Shown piece after piece: positions 43,059 through 51,961 of a stretch of DNA of 64,000 nt. Each line of letters starts with the position of its first letter. The first letter of the stretch is position 1. Both the position numbers and the translations under genes were made by a program. Origin of the DNA: Methylomonas fluvii (GTDB lineage: Bacteria > Pseudomonadota > Gammaproteobacteria > Methylococcales > Methylomonadaceae); contig NZ_JACXST010000004.1 of NCBI RefSeq assembly GCF_014850975.1, positions 1 to 64,000 on the forward strand. The letters are read 5' to 3'. Below the pieces are notes generated by a model that was not told the DNA's origin, did no database searches, and was given only the letters and a program-made list of their open reading frames with translations.

Positions 43059-46000
43059 ATGAGCAGAAAACACAACAAAATATTGCCCGTAGCTTATGTT
43101 ACTCGGTGGATTCATAACGTAAACCATTCTATTTTGATGGTCACAGCTTTGATTCTGGCAATAATGTTGCCAACACCTGGATTAGCAACCTACCCCGCTA
43201 CCATTGTGAACTGGTACGATTATGGCTACGCTCCCGGCAAGCTTTCTATGCCGCCCTCTGGAAATGGGCGTATAGCTGATTGGCACACCAGATGGCCGGG
43301 TCATTCAGACATGTATTTAAGCCCCGCTCAATGTTCTTATTATGGACAAGGACTTATTATTAATTGCTCAAGTACTGGATGTGGAGGGGGATTTGCGTGC
43401 AGAGCAGATCTTTCATGTCCTGATGGTTCCGCACCAAATTACGCTAATGGGACGTGCGCCGGGGTCAATTACCAAAAGAGTGCGGGCGAAAATAGTGGCT
43501 GCGCCAGTAGAGTTGGAAATCCATGTGATGCCGCAACAGGAAATAAATATCAAAAAGACGTAGACTTTTCGAATGAAAATATTGGGTTATCTTTCAAGCG
43601 TCACTATAACAGTATTCAGCAATTACGGAATACTAATAGCATAGGCTACGGTTGGAGTCATCAACTAGCCGCCAGCCTGGAAATACTGCCCGGCAAGATT
43701 TTTATCCATCAGGCGGATGGCCGCGCCGAATGGTTTGTTTTGAGCAACGGCCTCTGGCAAGGCGATACTGATAGCCTGTTAAGACTGACGCAAGACGCTA
43801 GCGGCTACACCCTAACCGATCAACTGGGTGCGGTGGAACGCTATAACGCCGCCGGTCGCATTGTGACTCGTACTGAACTCAATGGGCAAACCACCTCGTA
43901 CAGCTACGACAGCAATCAACGCCTGAGCGGTGTCACCGGCCCCTTCGGCCACAGCCTGCAACTGGCTTACGATACCGCCAACCGGATCAGCAGCGTCATC
44001 TACCCAGACGGCTTGAGTAGCCAATATCAATACGATAGTCAGGGCAACCTGAACAAAGTGATCTATCAGGATGGCAGCTTCAAACTTTACCATTACGAAA
44101 ACACCACCTTCCCGCATGCCCTGACCGGCATCACCGACGAAAACGGCAACCGCTACGCGACTTGGAGCTACGACAGCCAAGGCCGCGCCAATTTATCCAA
44201 ACACGCTGACGGCGTTGAACAAGTGGCGCTGACCTATAACAGCGACGGCAGCACCGATGTCGTCGATAGTTTCAATGCCAGTCGGCATTACACGTTTCAA
44301 ACAATTTTAAATGTTCAGAAGCTGACCGGTATTAGCCAGCCCGCCGGTGCCGGTAGTGTTGCGGCAACCCGTACCCAAAGTTATGACGCCAACGGCAACC
44401 TCGCCAGCCACACCGACTTCAACGGCAACCTCAGCTGCTATGCCTACGATCTAACCCGCAACCTGGAAACCACTCGCATCGAAGGCCTGGCGTCCGGTTC
44501 AAGCTGCCCGGCCAATCTGAGTACTTACACGCCTGCACCGAACAGCATCGAACGCAAAATTAGCAGCCAGTGGCATGCCAGCTACCGCTTGCCGACGCAA
44601 ATCGATCAAGCCGGCCAACGCATCAACTTGACTTACGACGCCGCCGGCAATCTGCTGAACAAAACCATCCTGGACACGGCCAGCCAACAAAGCCGCACCT
44701 GGACCTGGACCTACAACAATCTCGGCCAAATTCTGACCGCCGACGGCCCGCGCACCGATGTCAGCGACGTTACCACTTACACTTATTACGCCGACAGCAC
44801 CGCCAGCCACAAACCCGGCGACTTGTGGAAAATGACTAATGCCTTGGGCCATGTCACCACTTTCAACAGCTACGACGCCAACGGACGGCCATTAAGCATC
44901 GCCGATCCCAACGGTCTGGTCATCAGCCTAAGCTACGATGCCCGAGGCCGGCTGACGCAAAAAACCGTCGACGGCAACAGCACCCAATACACTTACGACG
45001 CCGTCGGCAACCTGACCAAAGTGACCCTGCCCACCGGCGTGTTTATCAACTACAGCTACGATGCCGCGCACCGCCTGACCGACATCACCGATGCCCTGGG
45101 CGGCAAACTTCATTACACGCTGGATGCGATGGGGAACCGCACCAAAGAAGACATTCTCGACAGCAGCGGTGCCGTGGTTAAAACCCGCAGTCGCGTCTAC
45201 GACGCCTTGAACCGCCTGGCCCAAGACATCGGCGCTTACAACCAGACCAGCCAATACCAATACGATGCCAACGGTAACCTGACCAAACTGACCGACGCCA
45301 ACGGCCACGCCACTCTCAGCCAATACGACAGCCTCAACCGGCTGATTCGCAACAGCGACGCCCTAAATGGTCAGACCGATTATTTCTATGACGCACACGA
45401 TCAATTGACCCAAGTCACCGATCCACGAGGATTGATGACCAACAGCCTCCGCAACGGCTTCGGCGATAGGGTCCAATTGGTTTCGCCTGACACAGGTAAT
45501 CATGACTACGGATACGATGCGACCGGCAATCTTATCTCCGCCACCGATGCCGATGGCGTGGTCACGAGTTATGACTACGACAGCATCAACCGACCGATAC
45601 GCATTCAGCGCGCCAAAGCCGGTTCGGTGACCGAATCCGCCACCTTGCAATACGATCAAGGCATCAATGGACTGGGACGATTAACCGGTATCGCGTCCAA
45701 CGACGACGGCGGAAGCTCTGCCTGGCGCTATGACCTGAACGGACGGCTTATCGAACAGCAGACTGGCGGACCGATTTTTTCCTTGCAACGCCAATACGAT
45801 GCCGACGGTCGGGTGAGCAGCCTGACCTATCCTTCCGGACGCGTCGTGGCCTATCATTACGACGCCGCCGGTCGGATTAGTCAAATCGACGTGGATGGCG
45901 TACCGACCGTTACCGGCATCACCTGGCAAGCCTTAGGCAGTGTGCAAGGCTGGACTTGGGCCGGCAGCGGCATTCGTTATAACCGCGATTACGATCTCAC

Positions 46001-47549
46001 CGGTCGCATCACCACCGTAACCCTAGGCGACCACACCCGCAATCTGGTTTGGAATGGCAACAACCGAATCAGCCAAAGCAGCGATGAGGCCATTGCCACG
46101 CCTGGCACCCCGACGAACCCACAGAGTTTCGGCTACGACGAACTGGATCGCTTGAACCAATACCAATCCTCCGCCACGCATCACGACTACGGTTACGACG
46201 CGGACGGCAACCGTATTAGCAAAACCGTTGATGGAGGGCGTATCGACAATCGCTACGAAGCGGTCAGTAACCGCCTCTCGGCCAGCGCCACGCAACATTA
46301 TCAATACGATGCGGTGGGGCGTGTCGTCAGCGATGGCGTCAACCAATACCGTTACAACAACGCCGGACGCTTAGTTGAAGTTATCAATAGCCTTAGCCGC
46401 ACCTGGTATTACTACAACGGCCTGGGTCAGCGTAGCGGCAAATGGCGTAGCCGCCCGACCGATTTGGCCGGCGATGCCAATCACGACGGCAGAATCAACC
46501 TAATCGATTACCGTAGAACCGTCGTCATCGCCAAGGGTAGCTATGTGCAGGATTTGGCCGCCGATTGCAATCGCGACAATGTCGTCACCATGGTGGATGT
46601 TAATTGCGTCAGAGACAAATACAGCCAGATCACCACGGATCCTCAGGCCTTCACCCATTATATTTACGATCCGGCCGGCCACTTGAGCGGCGAATATCGT
46701 CAGCTGGGCGACCCGATCCAGGAAACCGTCTATCTTGGCGATACGCCGGTCTTGATCATGATGCAGGACGCCAACGCCACAGCCCTCTATACTATTGATA
46801 CAGACCACCTCGATACACCTCGCGTCATCAAAAATAACGCCGGCGCCATCGTCTGGCGTTGGGATCAGTCCGAGCCCTTTGGCATCAGTCAGCCTAACAG
46901 TAACCCCAGTGGGCTGGGCACGTTTACCTATAACTTGAGATTTCCCGGTCAATATTACGACCAGGAAACCGGATTGCATTACAACATGGAACGCTATTAC
47001 CATCCGGGGCAGGGGCGCTATCTTCAGTCTGATCCGATTGGGTTGGCGGGGGGCATTAATACTTATACCTATGTGGGGAATAATCCTTTACTTTACACTG
47101 ATAGGTATGGGTTAAGAGCCAACATTGATACATATCGAACACCAGATGAAGCTGCTGTTGTAGCATTGTTGGAAATCAATGCTCAATCTATATCAGAAAA
47201 TAGAGAATATAGTGGGTCGGTATATAAAATAGATGGTGAAAGTCTTTATAGGTATACCGAAACAAAAGTCGGTGACAGTGAAAGCTCTCCACTGTTACAT
47301 GATGTGCCAGGCAATGTCGAGTATTCAATTGTAGAGCTTTTTCATACACACGCGGGTTTTGATCCAAAATTTGTAATCAATGGTGAGAATCGTAATAATA
47401 TATTCTCTCCAGAGGACATAATTGCATCTAGGGATATTATTCACAAACCAAATGTAATGATAAATCCAGATTGGAATATTCAAAAATATGATCCTAAGAC
47501 AGCAAAATATGGAAGGAAGGGTAAAAATGTCCCATTTTGCAAAAAATAA
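43059..47549 (+). CDS. rhs: RHS-repeat polymorphic toxin with dockerin-like insert and DUF4329-like C-terminal domain
   Basis: A 1496-residue protein from ATG 43059 (the frame is open from a TTG at 42960). After a signal-like helix (LMVTALILAIMLPTPGLA) and a Cys-rich segment, about 60 percent of the length is YD/RHS repeats (pattern YDxxGNL..xxD.NGxxTxYxYD). Residues ~1134-1187 form a dockerin-like pair of Ca-binding loops (DANHDGRINLIDY, DCNRDNVVTMVDV). The RHS core closes with YYHPGQGRYLQSDPIGLAGG. The variable tip (about 1350-1496) resembles DUF4329 (DEAAVVALLEIN..., VELFHTHAGFDPKF, FSPEDI). DNA changes from GC-rich in the core to AT-rich in the tip, typical of swapped toxin tips. Confidence 0.88.
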   Translation: MSRKHNKILPVAYVTRWIHNVNHSILMVTALILAIMLPTPGLATYPATIVNWYDYGYAPGKLSMPPSGNGRIADWHTRWPGHSDMYLSPAQCSYYGQGLIINCSSTGCGGGFACRADLSCPDGSAPNYANGTCAGVNYQKSAGENSGCASRVGNPCDAATGNKYQKDVDFSNENIGLSFKRHYNSIQQLRNTNSIGYGWSHQLAASLEILPGKIFIHQADGRAEWFVLSNGLWQGDTDSLLRLTQDASGYTLTDQLGAVERYNAAGRIVTRTELNGQTTSYSYDSNQRLSGVTGPFGHSLQLAYDTANRISSVIYPDGLSSQYQYDSQGNLNKVIYQDGSFKLYHYENTTFPHALTGITDENGNRYATWSYDSQGRANLSKHADGVEQVALTYNSDGSTDVVDSFNASRHYTFQTILNVQKLTGISQPAGAGSVAATRTQSYDANGNLASHTDFNGNLSCYAYDLTRNLETTRIEGLASGSSCPANLSTYTPAPNSIERKISSQWHASYRLPTQIDQAGQRINLTYDAAGNLLNKTILDTASQQSRTWTWTYNNLGQILTADGPRTDVSDVTTYTYYADSTASHKPGDLWKMTNALGHVTTFNSYDANGRPLSIADPNGLVISLSYDARGRLTQKTVDGNSTQYTYDAVGNLTKVTLPTGVFINYSYDAAHRLTDITDALGGKLHYTLDAMGNRTKEDILDSSGAVVKTRSRVYDALNRLAQDIGAYNQTSQYQYDANGNLTKLTDANGHATLSQYDSLNRLIRNSDALNGQTDYFYDAHDQLTQVTDPRGLMTNSLRNGFGDRVQLVSPDTGNHDYGYDATGNLISATDADGVVTSYDYDSINRPIRIQRAKAGSVTESATLQYDQGINGLGRLTGIASNDDGGSSAWRYDLNGRLIEQQTGGPIFSLQRQYDADGRVSSLTYPSGRVVAYHYDAAGRISQIDVDGVPTVTGITWQALGSVQGWTWAGSGIRYNRDYDLTGRITTVTLGDHTRNLVWNGNNRISQSSDEAIATPGTPTNPQSFGYDELDRLNQYQSSATHHDYGYDADGNRISKTVDGGRIDNRYEAVSNRLSASATQHYQYDAVGRVVSDGVNQYRYNNAGRLVEVINSLSRTWYYYNGLGQRSGKWRSRPTDLAGDANHDGRINLIDYRRTVVIAKGSYVQDLAADCNRDNVVTMVDVNCVRDKYSQITTDPQAFTHYIYDPAGHLSGEYRQLGDPIQETVYLGDTPVLIMMQDANATALYTIDTDHLDTPRVIKNNAGAIVWRWDQSEPFGISQPNSNPSGLGTFTYNLRFPGQYYDQETGLHYNMERYYHPGQGRYLQSDPIGLAGGINTYTYVGNNPLLYTDRYGLRANIDTYRTPDEAAVVALLEINAQSISENREYSGSVYKIDGESLYRYTETKVGDSESSPLLHDVPGNVEYSIVELFHTHAGFDPKFVINGENRNNIFSPEDIIASRDIIHKPNVMINPDWNIQKYDPKTAKYGRKGKNVPFCKK

Positions 47550-47946
47550 TTTTCTTGTGTTATTGATGTGTTTGGTTTTTGTCTCGACACCTGTCTTATG
47601 TGAGTTAAAAGCATTTGATGTTAACGATAGAATAAGTGATCAACTTAAAAAAGATGAATTAAATGCATATCTTATTGCTTTGAATATGTTTTCAGAACAG
47701 ATTCACAATAAATTTTTGCAAGAAGATATAAGGAAGTATGGCGAAAATAGTTACTCAGTATATGCGGCTAATAAAAGCAACTATACAGTGACGATAAGAA
47801 AGTTAAAAAAAACACCAAGATTTATAGTTGAATTTAAAATAAAAAATCCAGAGCAATTTGGTGGTATTTTGGGAAGTGGTGGCAAGAAAAAATACGTCGT
47901 TGATATCAAGAGCAATAAAGTAAAAAGAATATATTCTGGAAAATAA
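47527..47946 (+). CDS. Candidate immunity protein for the RHS toxin tip
   Basis: A 139-residue exported protein from ATG 47527, whose start overlaps the rhs 3' end by 23 bases. The signal peptide ends near STPVLC. The mature part is charged (VNDRISDQLKKDELNAYLIALNMF, SYSVYAANKSNYTVTIRKL) with a beta-rich C-terminus. The AT-rich composition matches the toxin tip, not the RHS core, so tip and this gene probably arrived together. The immunity role follows from the fixed toxin-then-immunity order of RHS loci; no family is recognised. Confidence 0.6.
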   Translation: MSHFAKNNFLVLLMCLVFVSTPVLCELKAFDVNDRISDQLKKDELNAYLIALNMFSEQIHNKFLQEDIRKYGENSYSVYAANKSNYTVTIRKLKKTPRFIVEFKIKNPEQFGGILGSGGKKKYVVDIKSNKVKRIYSGK

Positions 47947-48573
47947 GGCCGTAAGGCGAAACCTTTGAGGGGTTCCGCATCGTGGACTTACGGGGTCAAG
48001 GGGTCAGGTCTTGGTTGCGGCTGGGCAATGCTGCACATTCTAGCGGGTGAGAACCCCGCCCCAGTAACCGCTAGCCACGGGCTGGGTATCGAGCCTTGCA
48101 GGCGAACTGGTAACAGTGCGCTTGATGCGTAGGCACGAAAGCAGGCGAGGAGCAATGGTAACAGGTAATGCTGACCGTGAAGGTGTAGAGTCCCGAAATG
48201 ACCGCATTGGAAAGGGCCGATGGTATCAAGACGCCAGCAGGCAACAACGCGATAACGTGCGTTAAACCGGATGGCCGATAGGATGCAGCCGTCAGGCGCA
48301 TCTGTCGAGTGATCCAGCCCAAAACCAGGCCGCCGAACTCTGCCTTCGGAGGCCTATCTTTCCACCCCGAAAACCCGAAGCCAGCAATCGCTAAGCCGTC
48401 CCTTCCTGCGTCCAATTCTACATCCCGGCCACTCTCTCACCGGACACCCCATTCTGGGCATGACCGCTTTTCGCTTTTCTATGGGCCTTTTTAGGCTAAA
48501 AATTGATTCAAAATTGACTGCGCTTCGACGCTTTTTTGACACACCTATACCGTTTAATACCCTGCCACCGATC
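47947..48573. other. Gene-free right flank of the transposon cargo, possible ribozyme or RAYT-linked debris
   Basis: No gene supported. Near 47990 the words GGGGTCAAGGGGTCAGGTCTT occur as GGGGTCA repeated, a phrase often seen next to REP-associated transposase elements. From about 48040 to 48300 the DNA is GC-rich with segments such as GGTGAGAACC, AGTAACCGCTAGCC and GAGGAGCAATGGTAACAG that remind me of domain I of a bacterial group II intron, but no reverse transcriptase or domain V was found. Treated as debris of other elements. Confidence 0.3.
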
Positions 48574-48621
48574 AAAATCCTATGGGACTTTGGTGTCGTT
48601 TGTTTAAATGCACCCTGTAAC

Positions 48622-50244
48622 GGTGAAACACTCCATATCACGCGGCCTGACGGACAATCCATCCAGATCGAAGCAAAAGACGTTTACCTTGAAGCCAACC
48701 GGACAAACTTCGACGACTACATTCTGCATACCCACGGTGCGGAGAAGGACTCAATCCTCGAACGTATACGGCAAGCCGTTTCCGCATTCAATGGCGGTGA
48801 GAACAAGAAAGTCCGCATAGATAAGCTTAAGAAGTACATACAATCAAACACAATTCCGCTGATCGATGGAACGCGCATCGAGATCGAGGATTCACCCGAC
48901 ATACAAAAGGACTGCGGACAAATGCAGAAGCCGGTGTTCGTCTTCAACGATAACGGCCAAGCAGATTGGACTGAGAAGGGGCTGACACAGAGCGGCCCTT
49001 ATACTAAGCGCACCTTCGATAGGAACGACCCGTCGATCTGCGTGATCTGTGCCCAACACGACAAAGGACGAGTCGAGCAGTTCATTCGCAAGCTTTTGAA
49101 AGGAATATCGAACAGCAAGTATTTCAGTAATGGTCTTGAAGGCAAGTTCGCGCTCGGAACTAGCCGTGTTGAAGTGTTCACGACAGCCACCGATAGCGTT
49201 GAGGGTTACAAGAACGCTATCGAGGCGGCGATCCGCAAGAAAACCGAGGACGGTGGGCGCTGGGACCTGGCCCTCGTTCAGGTCCGGCAGTCTTTCAAGA
49301 AACTTGAGGTCACAGAGAATCCGTATTATCTCGTGAAAAGCCTTTTCTTTACGCATCAGGTTCCGGTGCAGGACTTTACGATAGAGCTTCTTTTGCAGCG
49401 TGACAATACGCTGGGATACTCGCTCAACAATATGGCATTGGCTTGCTACGCGAAGATGGGCGGCGTCCCTTGGCTTCTCAAATCCTCGCCGACTCTCTCA
49501 CACGAACTCGTGATTGGCATCGGCAGTGCGAATATCGGGCAGGAGCGTGGCGCCGACAATCAGCGAATCATGGGTATCACCACCGTCTTTTCCGGAGACG
49601 GCAGCTACATCGTCTCGAATACCTCAAAGGCGGTCGTACCGGAAGCCTACTGCGAAGCATTGACCGCTGTGCTTGGAGAGACGATAGAAAAAATTCAAAA
49701 GCGGATGAACTGGCAGAAAGGAGATACGATCCGCCTGATCTTTCATGCGCAGATCAAGAAGTTCAACAAGGAAGAGATCGAAGCCGTCCGCGCCGTGATC
49801 GACAAATACCGTGAGTATCAGATTGAATACACCTTCCTGAAAATCTCGGAGGATCATGGCCTGCATATGTTTGACTCCGCGACTGCCGGCGTGCAGAAGG
49901 GACGGCTGGCTCCAATGCGCGGTAGGATGTTTAAGCTTTCTAAACACGAGATGCTTATCTATCTGATCGGCCAGCGCGAACTACGACAAGATACAGATGG
50001 ACATCCGCGCGGCTTGATCCTTGATGTTCACAAGGACTCGACCTTCAAGGACATCAAATATTTGAGCGCCCAGCTCTTCAGCTTTGCTTCGCATTCGTGG
50101 CGTAGTTACTTTCCTAATCCGATGCCGGTGACTATTAGCTATTCTGACCTGATCGCCCGGAATCTCGGATGGCTTAATCAACTTCCGGGCTGGAGTGACT
50201 CGGTGATGATCGGGAAGATCGGGCAGTCCCAATGGTTTCTATAG
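48622..50244 (+). pseudogene. Prokaryotic Argonaute gene, 3' part with MID and PIWI domains
   Basis: The remaining 540 codons of the split Argonaute. After a linker, the MID-like region includes KPVFVFNDNGQADW and CVICAQHDKGRVEQFIRKLL. The PIWI domain runs from LGYSLNNMALACYAKMGGVPW to LSAQLFSFASHSWRSYFPNPMPVTISYSDLIARNLGWL. The first catalytic Asp of the DEDX tetrad is replaced by Gly (ELVIGIGSAN) and the segment IFHAQIKKF lacks the later Asp, so target slicing is not expected; this matches inactive long-B Argonautes. The frame opens at 48460 inside the transposon, so a truncated MID-PIWI product could in principle be made. The stop overlaps the nuclease start by 13 bases. Confidence 0.88.
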
Positions 50245-51401
50245 AGAAGGAAAATGCGTACCAGTTACGCGAGTATCTGCACCACAAGGTGAGCGAGAGT
50301 GCGCACCCCGATCCCTTCAAATCCTCATTCCTGCATTTTCTGGGAATGTCGAAGGACGGGGCTCCATCCTTCGATTTTGCGATGCTCTCCTTGTATCAAC
50401 GATGCACGATTGCGGGCCTCGGTGTTCTGGATGAATCCGTTTCGAGCCAGGATGTCTCCCGCCTACTCGGCCAAGCCGCCAAGATCGACTCCACGCCTCG
50501 CCCGTGGGTTTCCGATATGTTCGGCGTCATGGCGGTTAAGTGGCTGGTAGAGCAGATGAAAGACGTGCGCATCGCCCGTGAGTTCGAGAACTGGATTTCA
50601 GGGTTTTTGGCTCAGCAGGCCAGTGGTGACCACTTTAACCTTTTCGAGAAAGATATCGCGGCGTATGTCCGCAACACCGAGTCAGCTGTCCATGTGACTG
50701 CTTGCGTACCGCTCTTTCTTCACTATCGGAAGATACAGCGAATTGACGATCATCAGATCCGCCTTTCTCTGATTAGTCGCTTCATGGCCGAGTTCCGGGC
50801 GCAGGCGCAAGAATACGCTTCGACGGCACTGTTGAGTCTGATGGTTTACGTCTTCGATCAGGTCAATCAGGACGTGGCCGTGGTGCCGCCTAAGGGTTGG
50901 AGCATCGACGACCTTATAGGATTTCTGGAGCATATCCCCGTCGGCCTCAAGCGCTGGACATGGGAATACGCGGGGCGCACGAAAGGCGCCGAACCTATCA
51001 AGTGGCAGGTAGAAAACGAGTATCACGTCCAGAACCTTCTCTATGTCCTACTCGCGCCGATCTTCAACGACATCGCGGACGAAGTGAATCTTCAGCCCGT
51101 GGGGCAGAAGAATCCGCGCATTGATCTTTACCTGCCGTCGCTGCATACGATCATCGAGGTCAAATATCGGAAAGACGTGAAGAAGTCCTTCCAGACGCTC
51201 ATTGGCGAGATTGCCGAAGATGCGTCTCTCTATCGCGTCGACGCGAAATACGAGGATGCGCGGATCGTCAGCTTCCTGTGGGATTGCACGCGTTCGACGC
51301 AGGAGCATGCAAAGTTCAAGGAAGGCGTCTTGAAGATGAAAGGAATCGACGGATGTGTCGTGGTCAGCGCACCCTCGACAATGAATGAACGGTCCAGTTA
51401 G
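50232..51401 (+). CDS. PD-(D/E)XK nuclease associated with the Argonaute
   Basis: A 389-residue protein whose ATG lies within the end of the Argonaute gene (13-base overlap), so the two were translated together. The C-terminal ~120 residues hold a PD-(D/E)XK nuclease: VQNLLYVLLAPIFNDIADEV, then PRIDLYLPSLHTIIEVKYRK with Asp near residue 296 and E-V-K near 309-311, then QTLIGEIAEDASLY. The N-terminal ~260 residues are helical with no name. Inactive long-B Argonautes are known to work with separate effectors, including nucleases, that destroy plasmid or cell DNA when the guide finds a target. Intact here, but its partner is split, so expression and control are doubtful. Confidence 0.82.
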   Translation: MVSIEKENAYQLREYLHHKVSESAHPDPFKSSFLHFLGMSKDGAPSFDFAMLSLYQRCTIAGLGVLDESVSSQDVSRLLGQAAKIDSTPRPWVSDMFGVMAVKWLVEQMKDVRIAREFENWISGFLAQQASGDHFNLFEKDIAAYVRNTESAVHVTACVPLFLHYRKIQRIDDHQIRLSLISRFMAEFRAQAQEYASTALLSLMVYVFDQVNQDVAVVPPKGWSIDDLIGFLEHIPVGLKRWTWEYAGRTKGAEPIKWQVENEYHVQNLLYVLLAPIFNDIADEVNLQPVGQKNPRIDLYLPSLHTIIEVKYRKDVKKSFQTLIGEIAEDASLYRVDAKYEDARIVSFLWDCTRSTQEHAKFKEGVLKMKGIDGCVVVSAPSTMNERSS

Positions 51402-51961
51402 AAAACTGAACGCAAAAATAACTGCGGCTGTGGATTGCAGGTTGCTAAACCACTGAGTGCGAAATATTGCAAATTTAATCGCACAAAAACCGAGATTTTT
51501 CAAGTTTTGTGGCGAAAAGTGTGTCAAATTAGTGAAAAACTAATGACACAAATTATGAAAAAATCCGAGTGCATGTGGTTCTTAGAACGAGAATGATAGG
51601 CATGTTCGTAACTGTGCTGGCTTGACCGGCCAGCCAGTTGCACCCTAAATTGATGTGTTTATAGCGTTGATAGTTAATCGGTGACCGTAAGGATTCGTGC
51701 GAAAATTGGCAATAGCGTCTAAGCTAATTTCATTAGCCCTTCGTTGCCGTAGAGGCTTTTTGCGTATTCGAGTACAACCAGTTCCGATTTCACTCAGGCC
51801 ATCGATTCCGATAGGAATTCACCGGTAGAGAATGTTGGCTTTTGAGGGTGGCGAATTGTCGCGACCGACCCGTTGCCGGCTTTCCCCTAACGTGATTCAA
51901 TGACGGCAATTGGACCATACACCCACACCCACATGTATTTAAGTCGACAGGACACGATTCC
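51402..51961. other. Gene-free region with hairpins and direct-repeat copy
   Basis: No gene seen. At 51521-51549, GTGTCAAATTAGT-GAAAA-ACTAATGACAC forms a near-perfect hairpin, nested in outer arms (GAGATTTTTCA near 51492 and TGAAAAAATCCGAG near 51556), giving about 95 bases of inverted-repeat structure. The right half (51757-51912) is a copy of the diverged direct repeat also found at 52901-53041. Confidence 0.55.
51757..51912. repeat. Direct repeat, copy 1
   Basis: It begins TTTTTGCGTATTCGAG, contains AACCAGTTCCGATTTCACTC and AGGCCATCGATTCCGATA, and ends TGACGGCAATTGG. Copy 2 lies at 52901-53041 in the same orientation with clear similarity throughout. The two copies flank the secreted protein gene 51962-52711. 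Confidence 0.7.

Larger units (their letters stand above)
38642..48615. mobile_element. Tn3-family transposon with RHS toxin cargo, 9974 bp
   Basis: Bounded by 42-bp inverted repeats beginning GGGTGCATTTAAACAAACGA (left 38642-38683; right 48574-48615, one mismatch) and flanked by the 6-bp direct repeat TGTAAC (38636-38641 and 48616-48621). It contains a DUF4158-type Tn3 transposase and, divergently, a serine resolvase, then a large RHS gene and a candidate immunity gene. Tn3-family elements move by replicative transposition with a resolvase step. A 6-bp rather than the usual 5-bp duplication is slightly unusual. It interrupts an Argonaute gene precisely. Confidence 0.93.

Noticed and set aside
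43812-47003. Several long minus-strand open frames opposite the RHS gene
   Set aside because: They are shadows of the repetitive GC-rich RHS coding frame, with Val/Gly-rich compositions and no ribosome-binding sites.
48460-48621. Independent start (ATG 48460) for the Argonaute 3' part
   Set aside because: These codons lie inside the transposon right end and show no Argonaute similarity; the frame is open by chance upstream of the true join.
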